From: Crambe crambe
Lineage: Eukaryota; Porifera; Demospongiae; Poecilosclerida; Crambeidae
Reading direction: 5' to 3'
Length of the DNA: 64,000 bases
Assembly: GCA_963924555.1 (NCBI GenBank)
Contig: OZ004598.1
Location: 4,426,501 to 4,490,500, forward strand
Positions 45,693-60,200 of this stretch are shown here, piece after piece. The notes beneath the pieces are model-generated. The model did no database searches and was not told the origin of the DNA. It worked only from the letters and a program-made list of their open reading frames with translations. The position numbers and the translations under genes are program-made. Numbering within the stretch: position 1 is the first letter of the stretch; each line of letters begins with the position of its first letter.

Positions 45693-48600
45693 AATAAAAT
45701 TTCTCTTTCCCCCAATTACAATAACTATTCAACTCTTACCAACTCTTCTGATCCTGACCTTCTGGTCCTGAAGGTTTCCACACTGAGAGGTTCCCAATTT
45801 TTCTCCCCTTTTCATTCGTCCATTTCATAGGCCACAGATGGAGATCCTCCAAATACTGCAAACTCGAGACTCTCTTACGGCATAGCATTCTCTAATAGGA
45901 CAGCTTCCTCCCCTCTATTTACCATCAACTCAACCAGTGGACAGATATCAGCAGCACCTCTGAACTACGAGGACGTGCCCACTCATATGTATGCACTGAC
46001 TGTCATGGTCAGCGATGCAGGCTCCCCATCTGTCCGGACATCCACCTGTTCTGTCGTGGTTACAGTTAGGGTGAGTCAGTGATGAATAAGAGCACAATAA
46101 TTATTTTTCATTGGGGAGATTTATATATAAAATTTATTTTGAGTATGTGAATTTTGAAATACTGTGAACAATCTATGAAAATTATGAACTCTATTTGGAC
46201 TAAAGTCTCAAGTAACACCCAATCTGCTTAATTTTATGGAAATGAAAAAAAATTTGTTATTAGCTAATACATAATATTATCCAAATAAAATAAGAGCAAA
46301 TTTTGAAACAACTAAAATTTCTACTTTGAATTGTTTCACGGATTATGCAATACCATATAAGGACAAGCAGCTGATTACCTTGTCACATTTTCCTATGCAG
46401 GACTCCAACGATAACTCCCCCAGGTTCTCTCAGAGTGTCTACATTGCTAGCATCGCGGAGAATCATGTTGTTGGCAGTCCTGTGGGTGTGACTGTGCTGG
46501 CCATTGACCCAGAGGTCGAACACACTGTTACCTACTTCCAGAACACTGGTGATGCTGATTCAGCATTTTTCTTGGTGGATCAAACCAGTGGCGTGGTACA
46601 ACTGGCTCAGTTCGTTGATTATGATCCTCCATTCAATCATAGAGATTTCACCTTCAGGGTATGACTTTGTAGCACATCACATGATGAGCAGGTGATCACG
46701 CCAGGTATAACATCTGTCTCCTATTTGCATTCACAGGTTTTGGCCATAGACAGTGGCACACCTCCTTTGACCGGAACAGCCACCATTATGATAACCATAA
46801 CACCAGAAAACGACAATTCACCCATCATCACCAACCCTCCATGTCAGTCCACTTAGTAGAACTTTGTACCTCTAGAATGCCTCAGGCAACCCCCCATGGA
46901 CCCCCTCTATTGCTAGCTGAGCACAGTAGTTATAGGCCAATATGGACCAGTTCATTATGTTTTCTTGTTGACCTTTGACCTTCTGCAGTACGTGATCCTT
47001 TCAACTACAGTCTCGTTGAAGATAGGGGAACTCCCACCCCCTTTCCCCTCCTCTCTGTCAATGCCTCTGACCTCGATGGCGATACCCTCACTTACTCCTT
47101 CACCAGTCCAAATGTAAGCTAGCTAATACACTGATCCAGTAGTTAGGCACTGATCTTTGTTTCAAAACCTCTCACTCTCTTCCATTTTAGGCCTTCTTTT
47201 CAATTGATGGTTCGAGTGGTGATGTTGTCCTGGTAGCGACACTGGATAGGGAGACCCAAGCATCCCACGTGGTAGGAATCAGAGCCTGTGATCCTCAACG
47301 AAGATGCGAGTTAGTGTTACCTTAGTTAGATCAGTCAATACTATAGCTAATGATTATGGGTCTACGTACACGTAGGGGTCTTCACCAATAATCACATTAG
47401 GAGCATAAATCACCCACTCCAATCAGTTTACTTTAGCTACTTGACTACTTGACTACTTGTGGTCATATTATTTCAACTTGTTTTGGCTTTGTTCTTCTAG
47501 TTCTGTCACCATTTTCATCATGGTCACTGATTATAACGACAACAGTCCCAACTTCTTCATCTCCACTTCCTTCATGTCCGTGCGTGAAGTAAGTAGAAGG
47601 GTTTCTATATACCTCAATGTCATTGTGGAACCCCCTGAATCTGGAGACCCCCTTCTAAATGTGCCACTTTCTTTCTTCAATAAGTGTCCATGTGAAGTTC
47701 CACTGTATACCTGCTAGCTAAATGCAACCTGGGTTACATCTTCAAACCCCCTTCCCCCCCCCCCCCCCCCCCCCCCCCCACTTTTGAATCATCAATGATT
47801 TTCTCATCCAGTGTGAAGTGATGAATGAGATGGTCATTACAACTGTCAGAGCAACAGACGCTGTTGACTTGGGACCTCACAGTGTTGTGACTTACGCTGC
47901 AGTTGGTGGTGAGTAGAATTACATTTATGTTACCAACAGAAAGTGAAGCTGATTGATCATATGATAAGCACATGACAGTGTGTTATGGTAGCATAGTGGT
48001 AACATACATTGTAGTATACATGGTAGTATACATGATATGCATGGTAGTATACAAGGTAGTATACATGGTAGCAGCATTGTAATGGTTGTATACATGGTAA
48101 CAGCATTGTAGTATACATGGTAGCAGCATTGTAGTATACATGGTAGCAGCATTGTAGTATACATGGTAGCAGCATTGTAGTATACAAGGTAGTATACATG
48201 GTAGCATACATGCTGGTAGGGTAGCATACTGACATGGACTGAATACTTGCAGGTAACAGAGACAGGTTTTCAGTTGGGGCGGAGACTGGGATAGTTCGGC
48301 TCATTGTCTCCCCAACCATCTTATGGGACTACGAGACAAGTCCAAGGTCATACACATTCAATATCAGTGCCACAGATTTCCCGGGGGGCACACCACGACT
48401 CCGAGTAAGTATGGAATTTCATCATAATAAAAATGAGGGACCAGAAATCAAATTCAATGTCATCATCCATTACATCATCATAATTTTATAGTTACATAGT
48501 ACAGTGGCTAGCTAGTGGAAGTGCTATAGTCTTGTGGTTTCTTTGGTGGTGCGATTTCATACACCCTTGAGCGGCTAGGGTCATCACACCTTTCCCTGAG

Positions 48601-49697
48601 AGAAGAACAGCTCAAGTGCTGACTACTAGAACCCCTTGATGTGAACTCCCGCTGATATGGATACTTTTCTATGTCCAGTTGCTATTGGATACTGGAGCTT
48701 TTTGAGTTATTATTGCATCATTCACCACTGAAAATGAGGATACCTCTTTCTTTTTTATGCATGGTCCCACATAAAGAGGACACCTCTCTCTTCTTTCTGG
48801 TCCCACATAAAGAGGACATCTCTCACATCTCTCTCTTCTTTCTGGTCCCACATAAAGAGGACACCTCTCACATCTCTCTCTTCTTTCTGGTCCCACATAA
48901 AGAGGACATCTCTTTGGTCCCACATAAAGAGTTGTTATTCTTTTTCCACTTTCCATAGACACCAACTGATGCAGTTGTAACTCTAGCACTGACAGACTGC
49001 AACGACTTCCCTCCCATCTTCTCTTCCTCTTCATACTCCTTCTCACTCAACGAGAGGACCATGGCACCAGCTACCAATGAGGAGATCTTCACTGGAATCA
49101 GTTTCACCGATGGTGATGCAACCAGCGAGAACCGAAATCATGTGTTCAGCATTATCGGAGCTCCGACATCCACCAATGGATGGTTTGGAATAGACAGCAA
49201 TACAGTAAGAATTGGCATGAAACCTTCATACAGGGCAAAATTTGAGGTTTTTGAATAAATTTTTTTGCTTGAAATTCAGTAAATTACTTTTCCAGGTTTT
49301 TGAAAAACACTCTTCCATTGCATTACACTGTGCATCTGCTCTGTCCTGACACATTAACAACACTTTCAAATTAACCTGAAAGCTTTCGCTTTGAGACTGG
49401 TTTTAATTATAATGTTCTGGTTGTAGGGGCGTATCCACATTGTGAATGGTGCGATCATCGACAGAGAGAACTCCTTTCTCACCATTGACTCTAATGGAAG
49501 AGGTGTCATGTCTTTCTCCGTGCTCGTGGTCAATGCAGCACCCACGGCAACATTCTCCTCAACTGCTACTGTAAGTCCATCCATCAGCTAATTCATCTCA
49601 AAGTGTTAGTTTGAACTGTTGCATAAATCATGGACCCAATTCAAAACATCAGCAGAAAGATAATATGACCATGCTTCATAATTATTTGCTTTTCCTT

Positions 49698-49747
<50 letters not shown>

Positions 49748-51756
49748 TTTGTCTGTCTGTTATTTGTTTGTTTGTTTCTAGGTGACGGTGACAGTGAATG
49801 ACATTAATGACAACAATCCAGTGATACAGCAAACTGATCCGATATCCGTGACAGTGCTGGAGCATTCAACCAATGGCACATTACTGACTGTCATTTCTGC
49901 CGTGGATCTGGTCGACTTTGGAGTCAACACTCACGTCGTGTACGAAATCATCTCTGGAAACGAAGAGGGTAAGTCAATCGAGTGAATGAGTGAGTTAGTG
50001 ATTGAGTGAGAGGAGTGGAAGTTTAATTCAACTTGCCATTTTTCTAACAGGCAAGTTTGCCATCAACCGTGAGACAGGAGTCTTGACAGTGGTTGGAGAC
50101 CTGGACCATGAAGTCAGGACACAGTATCGGATCCGTGTCCAGGCCAGGGAGGACCTGGGGGTTCCAGTCAGCACACCAGACACTGTACGTATGTGTAGCA
50201 TAGTAGCTCATGTGATTTGGGGGGGGGGGGGGGGGGGGGGGGGAATCATGGATCCCAAATGTGTAGTGCTCAAAGTAGACTCACTTGGTCAAAAGTAAAA
50301 AAGCTATCAGTCTGGATCACTTGAGACTTTATGAAGTAATAATTCTTAGTAGCACTAAAGGGTATGTTTATTTCGTCATAATAATAATTTATACTTCTCC
50401 TGTTCTTCTTTAGATCAATGTCATCATCACTGTGGTAGGAGCAAACGACTTCAACCCTGTGTTTGACTTCAACAGCTACAACGCAAGCCTGCAAGAGTTC
50501 AATGCCATAACAATGTCTTCACCCATTTCTCCTGGACAGACTATCGTTACCGTGCGTGCCACGGATAGGGACGGGACATCAACATCAGCTGGGAGGCTGG
50601 AGTACAGGATTACAAATGGTGCCATGCAACTTGGAGTTCAGATGTTTGCCATTCCAGATCGAAGAGTAAATAATATGATTCTATTTATAGCAATCAGCTA
50701 TAGCAATTTCCTATAATTAGGATAGACATAAAAGCAATTTCTTCTATTTAGCTATAACTTTCCTATAATTAGGATAGACATGATAATAGCAATTTCTTCT
50801 ATTTAGATATAGTAATTTCATAATTTTTCCTATAATTAGGATAGCATTTCTTCTAACTAGCTAGAGTAATTTCTTTACATAGACATAATTATACAAACTA
50901 CTTCATAATTATTATTTTCCTTTAATTGGCTTTAGTAATTTCATAACTTTCCTTTAATTAGACTGGTAGGGTGACTATACTGAGGCCAGACTTGCTGGAT
51001 TATGAGGGTCAGCAACGATTTGATGTATTTATAGAAGCATATGACTTGGTGACTCCAATCAATGAGAGACGACAGGTAACTATGTACGACATGGGCAGTA
51101 TATGAATCACAGCTAATCCGACATCTTTTGAGATAATTCAAGTAACTCTTAGAGAGATTGAAATAACCATCAATAAGGAGGTAGAGGTTGAACTAACTAG
51201 ATTAATAAGGAGGTGATCTCTTAGAGAGGTTGAAATAACTGGATTAATAAGGAGGTGGTCTCTTAGAGAGGTTGAACTAACTGGGAGGTGATCTCTTAGA
51301 GAGGTTGAACTAACTGGATTAATAAAGAGGTGGTCTCTTAGAGAGGTTAGGTGATCTTTTAGAGATTTTGGATTAGCTAATAAGGAGGTGATCTCTTAAA
51401 GAGGTTGAAATAAGGACATGGGTGCTGTTGGGACATGGTGGGAGAAATGGTCTTAGCCATGCACAGTTGATGTCTCATACATGTCCCATGTTGTGTAGGG
51501 CACAACTCAACTGACTGTGTATGTGGTTGATGTGAACGATGCTTACCCAATGTTCCTGAATTCTGGCTACAACGGGAGCGTGGCAGAGGGACAGCCCATT
51601 GGAACAGTGGTCATTGTGGTAAGTGCTCAATTTTTTTTTGAGAAACCATGCTAGCACACTATAATAGGCCAAACGAATAGACTTTATTTAGTTTGCTCAT
51701 CTTTAGTCTAGTCTTTTCTCAAAGAAATGCCAGAATAGCTACCATTTTGATTTATA

Positions 51757-51807
<51 letters not shown>

Positions 51808-54800
51808 CGTATTCTTGTTTGCAGACTCCTAGTATCCAAGCTCGCGATGCTGATGATAATGGGATGGACCAGCTCACGTACTCAATCTTAACCGGTCCTC
51901 CATTTTCCATCTCCAGTGATGGACGAACAGTCAGGACCACAATAGTACTAGACAGAGAGATCCTGATGACCCAGTCATACAGGTATGCTGTGACCGTCCA
52001 AGTTACAGACACTGCAGGCCACATCAACAGCACAAACCTCACAGTGACCGTCTCAGACATCAACGATAACCCTCCATGTTTCCCCGAATCTACCATCACA
52101 AGATTCTCAGCGGAAGAGAATAGTCCAATCTTCCCGGACCCCCTGTCAAGGATTGGGAGGGTGCAAGCTGTTGATAGAGACCAGCCTATGAACCCTCAGA
52201 TCACCTACTTCATATCAGAAGGAGATATGGGTGATTTCGATATCAATTCTCAGACTGGTGAGATATTTGTCATCGGTCAGTTGAATAGAGAAGCAATTCC
52301 TGTGTATATCTTAAACATCACGACTACCGATGGTGCTCTAACCTGTAGCATCGACGTTGTCATAACAGTTTTGGAGAGGAACGATAATGATCCCATTTTC
52401 ACGCAAAATCCTTACTTTGGCAGCATATTTGAAAACACTACAATTGGTACAACGGTGGATGTGAACGTGACTACAACGGGTATCCTCATGCAAGTCGAAG
52501 CTACAGACATTGATTTTGAGCCAGTTATCACCTACAGCATATTACCTCAGCCAGGACCTGATGTACCTTTCGTTGTTAACCCAATAAACGGGTATGTATT
52601 CACCAATGCCACTCTCGATAGAGAGATGATTGGTCGGTATTCCTTCCTTATCCAAGCTCATGATGGCATGAGGAATTCTATTCCTGCTCGAGTTGAAATT
52701 GTGATATTGGACGTGAACGATGAGCCTCCTGTTTTTATCACAGACTTCTTTAACGTCACTATTCCTGAACACACACTTCCTGGCTTCATCTTCCTCACTC
52801 TGGAAGCATCTGATGCAGATATCGGAACAAATGCTGAAATCACTTACTTCATAAGCTCAATTGATCCACCTTCATCACCAAATACGTTCAACATCGATGA
52901 AGTGAGGGGTGGGGTTTCAGCTAACAGTGAAGTCATTGTTAGTGATGGAGACCCTGTTGTTGTCACCTTAACAATAACAGCTTCAAATATTCGCTCATCT
53001 CTTCCAACAAATCTATCTGTTCCCACTGACATGGCAACTTTGGTGATCAATATTGAGCCGGAGAATATCAATGCTCCTCAATTCAACCTAACTCATTACA
53101 ATTTTGAAGTTGTTGAAAACAGGAATGGCTCGATTCTTGGGCAGCTTTATGCTACTGAGCAGTCAGGTGATGTCGGCACAATTATCACTTATGGGATTAG
53201 AAGCAGTGGTGGAAGTGATTACTTAAACTTTTCAGTTGATGCTATAGTGAGTTCCATAGCTAGAGTATTTGCTCTTTTAAACCCATCACACTCAGCAGAA
53301 GAATCGTCTGTAATTATGTTTTCAGGACCCCCTTTTCCATAGAAAGAACATACTGGAAATTCTGCTCTGTATTAATATTAGTAATTTATTCAGTAAATTC
53401 TTGTATACTATAACCTCCATGCTGAACAAAATGTACCAAAGCTTGTGGAAAATATTGGTCACTTTTTTTTTTCTAAATGCAGAATGGTTTTCTGATCAAC
53501 GTGAACATGCTTGACAGAGAGACAAGGGACCTTTACCAATTCACTGTGATAGCCACTGACAATGCTCCATCACCTCGTTCTGGTTTTGGCACCGTAAGTC
53601 TGAAAACAAACAAACAAACAAACAAACAAACAAACAAACAAACATAGATAAACAAGTTAAAACTAGCTACTTGTAATACAATAGAATAATATTATAGTAC
53701 ATGGTAATTGGTGACTACAAAGAACGACTATTAGCTGGATGTCTCAATGATTGATATTGTGTCTCTATGACTGATCAAAATACACAGGTCACTGTCAGAG
53801 TACTTGATGATAATGACAACGTGCCCTTCTTCCGTCCCACGTCTTACACTGTTACAATACCAGAGAGCACCATTCCCAACTCTGTCATCCGAACAGTCAC
53901 AGCATTTGATGATGACATCGGCACAAATGCAGCCTTGACTTACTCCATCTCAGAAGGCAATACGTCAGGTAAGTTACCATGTATAATGGTGGCTGATATA
54001 TTATACAGTTTCTCTCCAATCCTCTGAGTCTCTCCTTCTCTCTCCACGTGAAAAGTTGTGTCATGGGATGGGCTCTGTATTATGCTCAATTTACTGGGAC
54101 ATCTCTCTCTAGCTCTGATCAGAACAATTTCTTATCCCTAAAGCGTTTGTATCAAGGAGTTCCTTCTCCTTCCCTTCCCCTCCCCCTTTCCTGTCCTTCC
54201 CATGGACCTCTCCTTTTCCTATCCTTCCCTCCCCCCTCTCCCTCCCCATTCCCTCCCCCCTCTCCCATCCCTCTTTCCTGTCTGTCCTGTCCTCTTCCCT
54301 TCCTCTCCATTCCCCTCCCCTCCTCTTCCCTCCCATTCCCTCTCCTCTCTTCCCTCTCCCCTCCCCTCCCCTCTCCTCTCCTCCCCTCCCCTCCCCTTCC
54401 CTCCCCTTCCCTCCCCTTCCCTCCCCTTTCCTCTCCTTCCCCTCCCCTCCCCTCTCCTCCCCCTCCCTTCTCCTTTCCCTCCCCTCTTCCTCCAACCTCC
54501 CCTCTCCTCTTCCTGCCCTCTCTCCTCCCTTTTCCCAGTCTGACATTACCTACTGCTCCATATTATTCATATAGTGTTTGATATCAATCCAATATCTGGC
54601 GATATCATGACCTTACTGGAGCTGGACAGAGAAACAGTTGAGACTTACAATTTGACAGTGACTGTCCAAGATGGTGGCAGTCCATCTCTCTCTTCCAGCA
54701 CTTCCATTACCATTTCCATCAGTGACGTCAATGATAACAGCCCAGTCTTTACAGGAGGCGCTGTTATAAATGATAACGTGATAGAGATTCGAGAGGTTAG

Positions 54801-57206
54801 TTGACTGTTCTCGTGTGCAGTGGAACCTCCAAATTGTTCTTAATAGAGAGGTTCCCACTCTTCAGAGGTTCAATTTGTATTAGCAGTACGATTTGGTTCC
54901 TTGAAAAAAAAAAGTCCCTAATAGGCATTGTGTCTTGAATATAGAGGGTTCACTAAGAGGTTCCACTGTGGTCAACTTTAGCTCTTGAGAGAAGGGTCTA
55001 GCGACTGGACTAGGTGGCCGTGGGAAAAGGATGTTTCCTAATATGCAATACACTTCTACTCTCTACTCAATTTTTTTCTCCTCTTTCATGCAGAACACTC
55101 TCCCTCCTCTGACTTTGACAGTTTTGCAAGCTGTAGACGATGATTCCAATGGCAATGCTTTGATTGCATACTCATTTGAGGACTTTGCTACCACCAGTGG
55201 TCCTTTTCAAATCAACCGAGATACAGGATCCGTCTTCCTTCGCTCGGGCCCAGCTGGAAGCTTAGACAGAGAGACAAGGGATATTTATGAAGTGAGCAAC
55301 AGATTACCCATTACCTCCTATTAAGGAGATATCAATTAATAGAATATCCCATTAAAGGTCTTGTAGATATCAGTAAGATATCTCAATAAGCCATCCCATT
55401 TCCTAGTAACAAGACTTTTAATGAAACATTAGTAAAAATATCTCAATAAACCATCCCATTAAAGACATCTCCTATTAATAATAAAATATCATTTCCTATT
55501 AATAAGATGTCCCCCTTATTAATTGGACTGATGTCCCATTCTGATAATTAAAGTGCATGGTTCTTTGAAGGTGACAGTAGTGGCCTCTGACCAAGGAGGG
55601 GTTGGGCCACAAGTCAGATCCACTCCTGGGACTTTCACTGTTCGTATCCTGGACGTGAATGACAGCATTCCAACATTTCTCCTCCCTGTGAGTAGAAACC
55701 TAACACATCACTGCACACATTGAATTCTCTTTATAATGGCAGCTGTATGAGTTTCAAGTGAAGGAGAACTCGCCTATGGGCAGGTTTGTAGGTCAAGTCT
55801 CTGGCCAAGATGCAGATATAGGGTCCAATGCCATCTTATTCTATCATATTCCTAATGAAAATGGTGAGTAGTAGCCATGAAGATGAATGTAGCAAGTCGA
55901 TTAGCTAGCACTAGAATTGCACGAAGAAGAAGAAGAAGAAGAAGAAAAAGAAGAAGAAGAAGAAAAGAGGAAGGCTACAGCACTATCACAAGTCTTTTGT
56001 GAAAACTCTGGGCATGTGTAGCTACAAAAATGCTTTGCTGGATGGCTGAAATAAAAGAGTGTATAGTTTTACACTGTTATGATGTAGCCTCGTCCCCAGG
56101 CTATGTTATGATGTAGCCTCGTCCCCAGGCTATGTTATGATGTAGCTATAATATTCTACTCATTACAGATCCCACAAATTCGACATGTGGTGAACGGTTT
56201 TGCATTGATGAAGTATCTGGGAACATCACAGTGGGAGGGATGCTGGTAAGATCTGCAGACCTTGATGACACACATTAGCTAGCTATGTAGCATGTTCTAG
56301 TTCTGTAACTTCATAAACTATAATTATTTCTTCTTGATGTAATAGGATTATGAAACTGAGCCCATGCCAGTGGTCACTGTTGCCATCAGCAACGACAAAC
56401 AACTCCTCTACAATGTATGCATTGTATCCATAGCTACAATACTCTGTAGTCTAGCAGGAAATTGTGATTTTGAAAAGAAGAAAAAAAGGGGGGGAGGGGG
56501 GTGGTTCACATTTCAATCTTAGCAAAGCCATGAAAATCTTTCCCTCCAGTTACAGTCCTTCCTCCCCAAAATAAGATCCCGAATAATGGACACACTTGGG
56601 ATCCAGCCTTTTGTCCTTTGTAGAGAGGTTGTCCTCTTTTGTTGTTTATTTTGTATAGAGTGTATAGCCATATATAAAGGGTTAGATCGTCTTTTGTCGA
56701 GAGATTTGGAGTGTCCTTTATTGGGGATTCTTCATTCTATAATTCCTTGCATAAATGTCATGAGTGATTGTCTGTATGTTATGTGCTGCATGCAGAGAAC
56801 TGGGAGTCTGATAGCGGCAGGTATTGCTTCTGTGCAAGTTCAAGTGCTTGATGTCAATGACCAGGCACCAGTGTTTGTCCCTGCAAGTCTCATAGCCACT
56901 GTGGAGGAAGACGCTCCATTTGGCACCTCTGTGGCGCGCCTTCGAGTAAGTAACTCAGTGCTTACTGCATTGCCCAAAAGAGCCTAACACAGGCTGTTGC
57001 TAGTGGGTGTAGTATAGAATAGTATAGATTTGGTGCATTGCAACACCCTATATAACATGTTCTAAAAATGTCCTTAGAATGATAGAATTCCAGTCATAAG
57101 CTGACAAATAGGCATAAAATATGCAGACAGTGAACAAAAACAACAACAACGATGATGTCGACAAAACAACAACGACGATGACGACAACAACGACAACGAC
57201 GACAAT

Positions 57207-57240
<34 letters not shown>

Positions 57241-60200
57241 GCAAACTATTATAGAATGTGCTTCAATTATTCCCAGGCCACAGATGCAGACACAGGCAAT
57301 GGAAGTATAGTCTGGTATCGTATTGAGACAGAAAATGCTCCCTTTGTGGTGGACCTCGACACTGGAGTGGTTACCACTGTGGGTATCTTCAAGGGACAAA
57401 GTGGTACGAGTTTGGAAGTGGTGGTCAGAGCCTTTGACAACTTTGGGACACCTCCCACCCAGTCCAGCACTGGCACAATGATAGTAAGTATGATATCTTA
57501 TCAACAGAGCCACAACTAAGGGTTTGTTTATTCAGTCTATGCAGGTGTCCTTATTCTCTTCATGACTGCATATAATTATATTATTTCCTTGCAGACTGTG
57601 GTGTTTAAATGCAGTGAGCAAATAGAGCTCTCTTTCCAGAGGCAAAGAGAAGTCATTGAAGCTAAACTGGACAGGATAATAAGGTTACCATGACAATATA
57701 GATAGTAGAAAGTTGTACGTAATACAGCAATCTGATTGGTCAGTTGCTCTTTTGAGAGTTTTGATAGTTGGACTGTATTGCCTGCAGTGTTCTTACCAAT
57801 GTGACCCAAGCTCGTGTCATCATCACATCCATCACTGTCAGGCAGACACAAGGGACAGTGGATGTTACAGGGTAGGCAGAAAACTCTAAAAAATCAAAAA
57901 AAAAATCAATATTGACGATGTTTGGTTTATTACTACACATTAGGACTGATATGAGATTCTTCATATTGGACACAGCTCAGGCAAGAGTTGTTGATCCTGG
58001 TGCTATTATCAGGTGAGCTGCATGGAGTCAGCTAGGGATCTATGTATGTTGTGTGATATAATGAAGGAAGGCATAATTATGAATATACTCCTGATCAACC
58101 CCACCCCAAATAAATCATACCAATGGTGAAAGCCCAGCTTTTCTATTTCTTGGTTCATGGCATGCAGAGTTATTGATGAGAATTACAGAGTGGTGGAACC
58201 CGTTTTCCAGGAGTGTGGAATCCAACAGATTTTGGTAAGCATTAAAACCTCCTTAATTAACCTCTGCTACCCCCATGTACTGTGCACTTAAGATGAGAGC
58301 ATAATTTATACTGCTACATACAACATTATGATACTTCATTATCTGCTTTTATTGCAACAGACTGCACCCTGTGATGCCAGAACAGCACCACAAGGTTCCT
58401 TTATCTTCCCCATCTGGCTCTGGGTTGTTATAGCTATCCTCATTCTTGCCCTCTGTTGCTTATTGTGTTGCTGCATCTTGGTGTGCATTGGAGAGAGAAG
58501 AAAGTGAGAAGTGCTTTTAGCTAGCTAGCTTATTAATTTGCTCAAAAAAAAAACAAAAAAAAACAACAACAACAACAAAACTGGACTGGGTCATTATACA
58601 ATCAATCAATTATTCCCATGCAGGAGCCGCAAGTGGAAAAGTCATGCACTGAAAGGTGAGATTAAAGATTTAATCCTTGCACTTAAACCTTAGTTATGTA
58701 TGGTCATTCAAAAGTCATGCCCTTACTTTTCATTTTCAGCTGATCATCAGAGCCAACTGGATCAGTTTTCCCAACACCAGATGGTGGATATGAACGTGTA
58801 TGGACAACATAATCCAATGTGGGTAGACCCATACCCTGACGACTATGGTGAAGCAACGTGAGTATCAAATGAAGTTAGCTATTAGCTAGTTAGCTATAAT
58901 CACTTGTTCCGACCAAAAAAAAAATGCTATAGAAATCAATCAGAGCATGCCTTAGTTGTTTTCTTAGTTAGCCACTTATTGATATCTTGACCATTCCACA
59001 TTTTAACTGCTATAATAACCAGCTCGTAGAGTGATTGATCAGCTCTCTGCTGGTGTTATAAATATGAAATTTGGTCAAGAATTGAGAAAGTTAGAGCAGA
59101 TATAGTGAATGATCAAGATATCAAGTGAATGCAAATAAGTGTAGCTAGCTAACCCTTTATCCTATACTCTGTATTTTATTGTAGATCTTCGGTCACTGCA
59201 GACAGCAGTGCACAGAGAAGTAATCCACTTTATGAATCTCAGGTAAACCAATTTGCAACTTATCAGTGTAATGTAGCTGGTCTTAATAGCTAGCTGTAGC
59301 TAAACTCCTCATTAGCTACAATATTTAGTAGAGAAGAAATAGCCAGCAGCCAGTGCAATTTCAGACTTCAGACAATGCCCAGGACTCATAGGTATGCCTG
59401 CATGGGTACATGAAAAACATGAAAAATAGAGATGGCTGTGATTTTCCACATGGGAAACTTCAATTATTATTCTACATGGTTGTTTTACATAACAATTAAC
59501 AGGAGCTGACAATTGAAATGTTCCGAGATACAGTAATAAGTTCTGATGAAGAGGAAGAGGAAGAGGTAGACCAAGGAGAAAAGGTCTACGAGTCTCAGGT
59601 AACCATACAACTATACAAGGCAGGCTGGTTCAGTTCAAGATTATGGGCCCATAGTGGCTAGACAATTATAATAGCTATCTACTTGGCAAAAATGATTGTA
59701 TCTAGCTTTAGATTGTGTGACTGAATGTATCTATATTTACCATGCAGTCATTTATATAGAACTATATATATCTCTTTCTCTCGCAGGAAGTACTGCTAGA
59801 AATGTTCTCAGATGACATATCATATGGTAGCAGCAAGACTCGTCTCATCAAGGCTCCAGCAAAAGACGCAGCCTCTCCACTCAACCAGGACATGGACGAA
59901 GAGCCAGAACAAGTAACCACACAACTAGCAAGCAGGCCAATTCAGTTCAAGATTAGTTTGGGCCTATAGCTATAGTGACTAGACAATTATAATAGCTATA
60001 CCTGACTACCTGTGCATGATAAAAATGGTATCTTATTCTAAGGATTGTAGCTAGCTAGCCTAAGGCAGTGTATAATTACCATGCAGTCATTGTATATAAT
60101 TCTTTCTCTCATAGAAGCAGACAGTTGAAATATTCCCAGAAACAGCAACGAGTTCTGATGAAGAGGAAGAAGAGGAAGAGACAGACCAAGGAGAACAGCT

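Noticed and set aside
47925..48319. Minus-strand frames rich in Tyr, Thr and Leu
   Set aside because: Translations of the intronic minisatellite.
48669..49107. Minus-strand ORFs with repeated LYVGPERRERC
   Set aside because: They come from the GGTCCCACATAAAGAGGACA repeat and the antisense of a cadherin exon.
54048..54581. Long Pro/Ser/Leu and Gly/Glu/Arg frames
   Set aside because: Low-complexity C/T tract of an intron.
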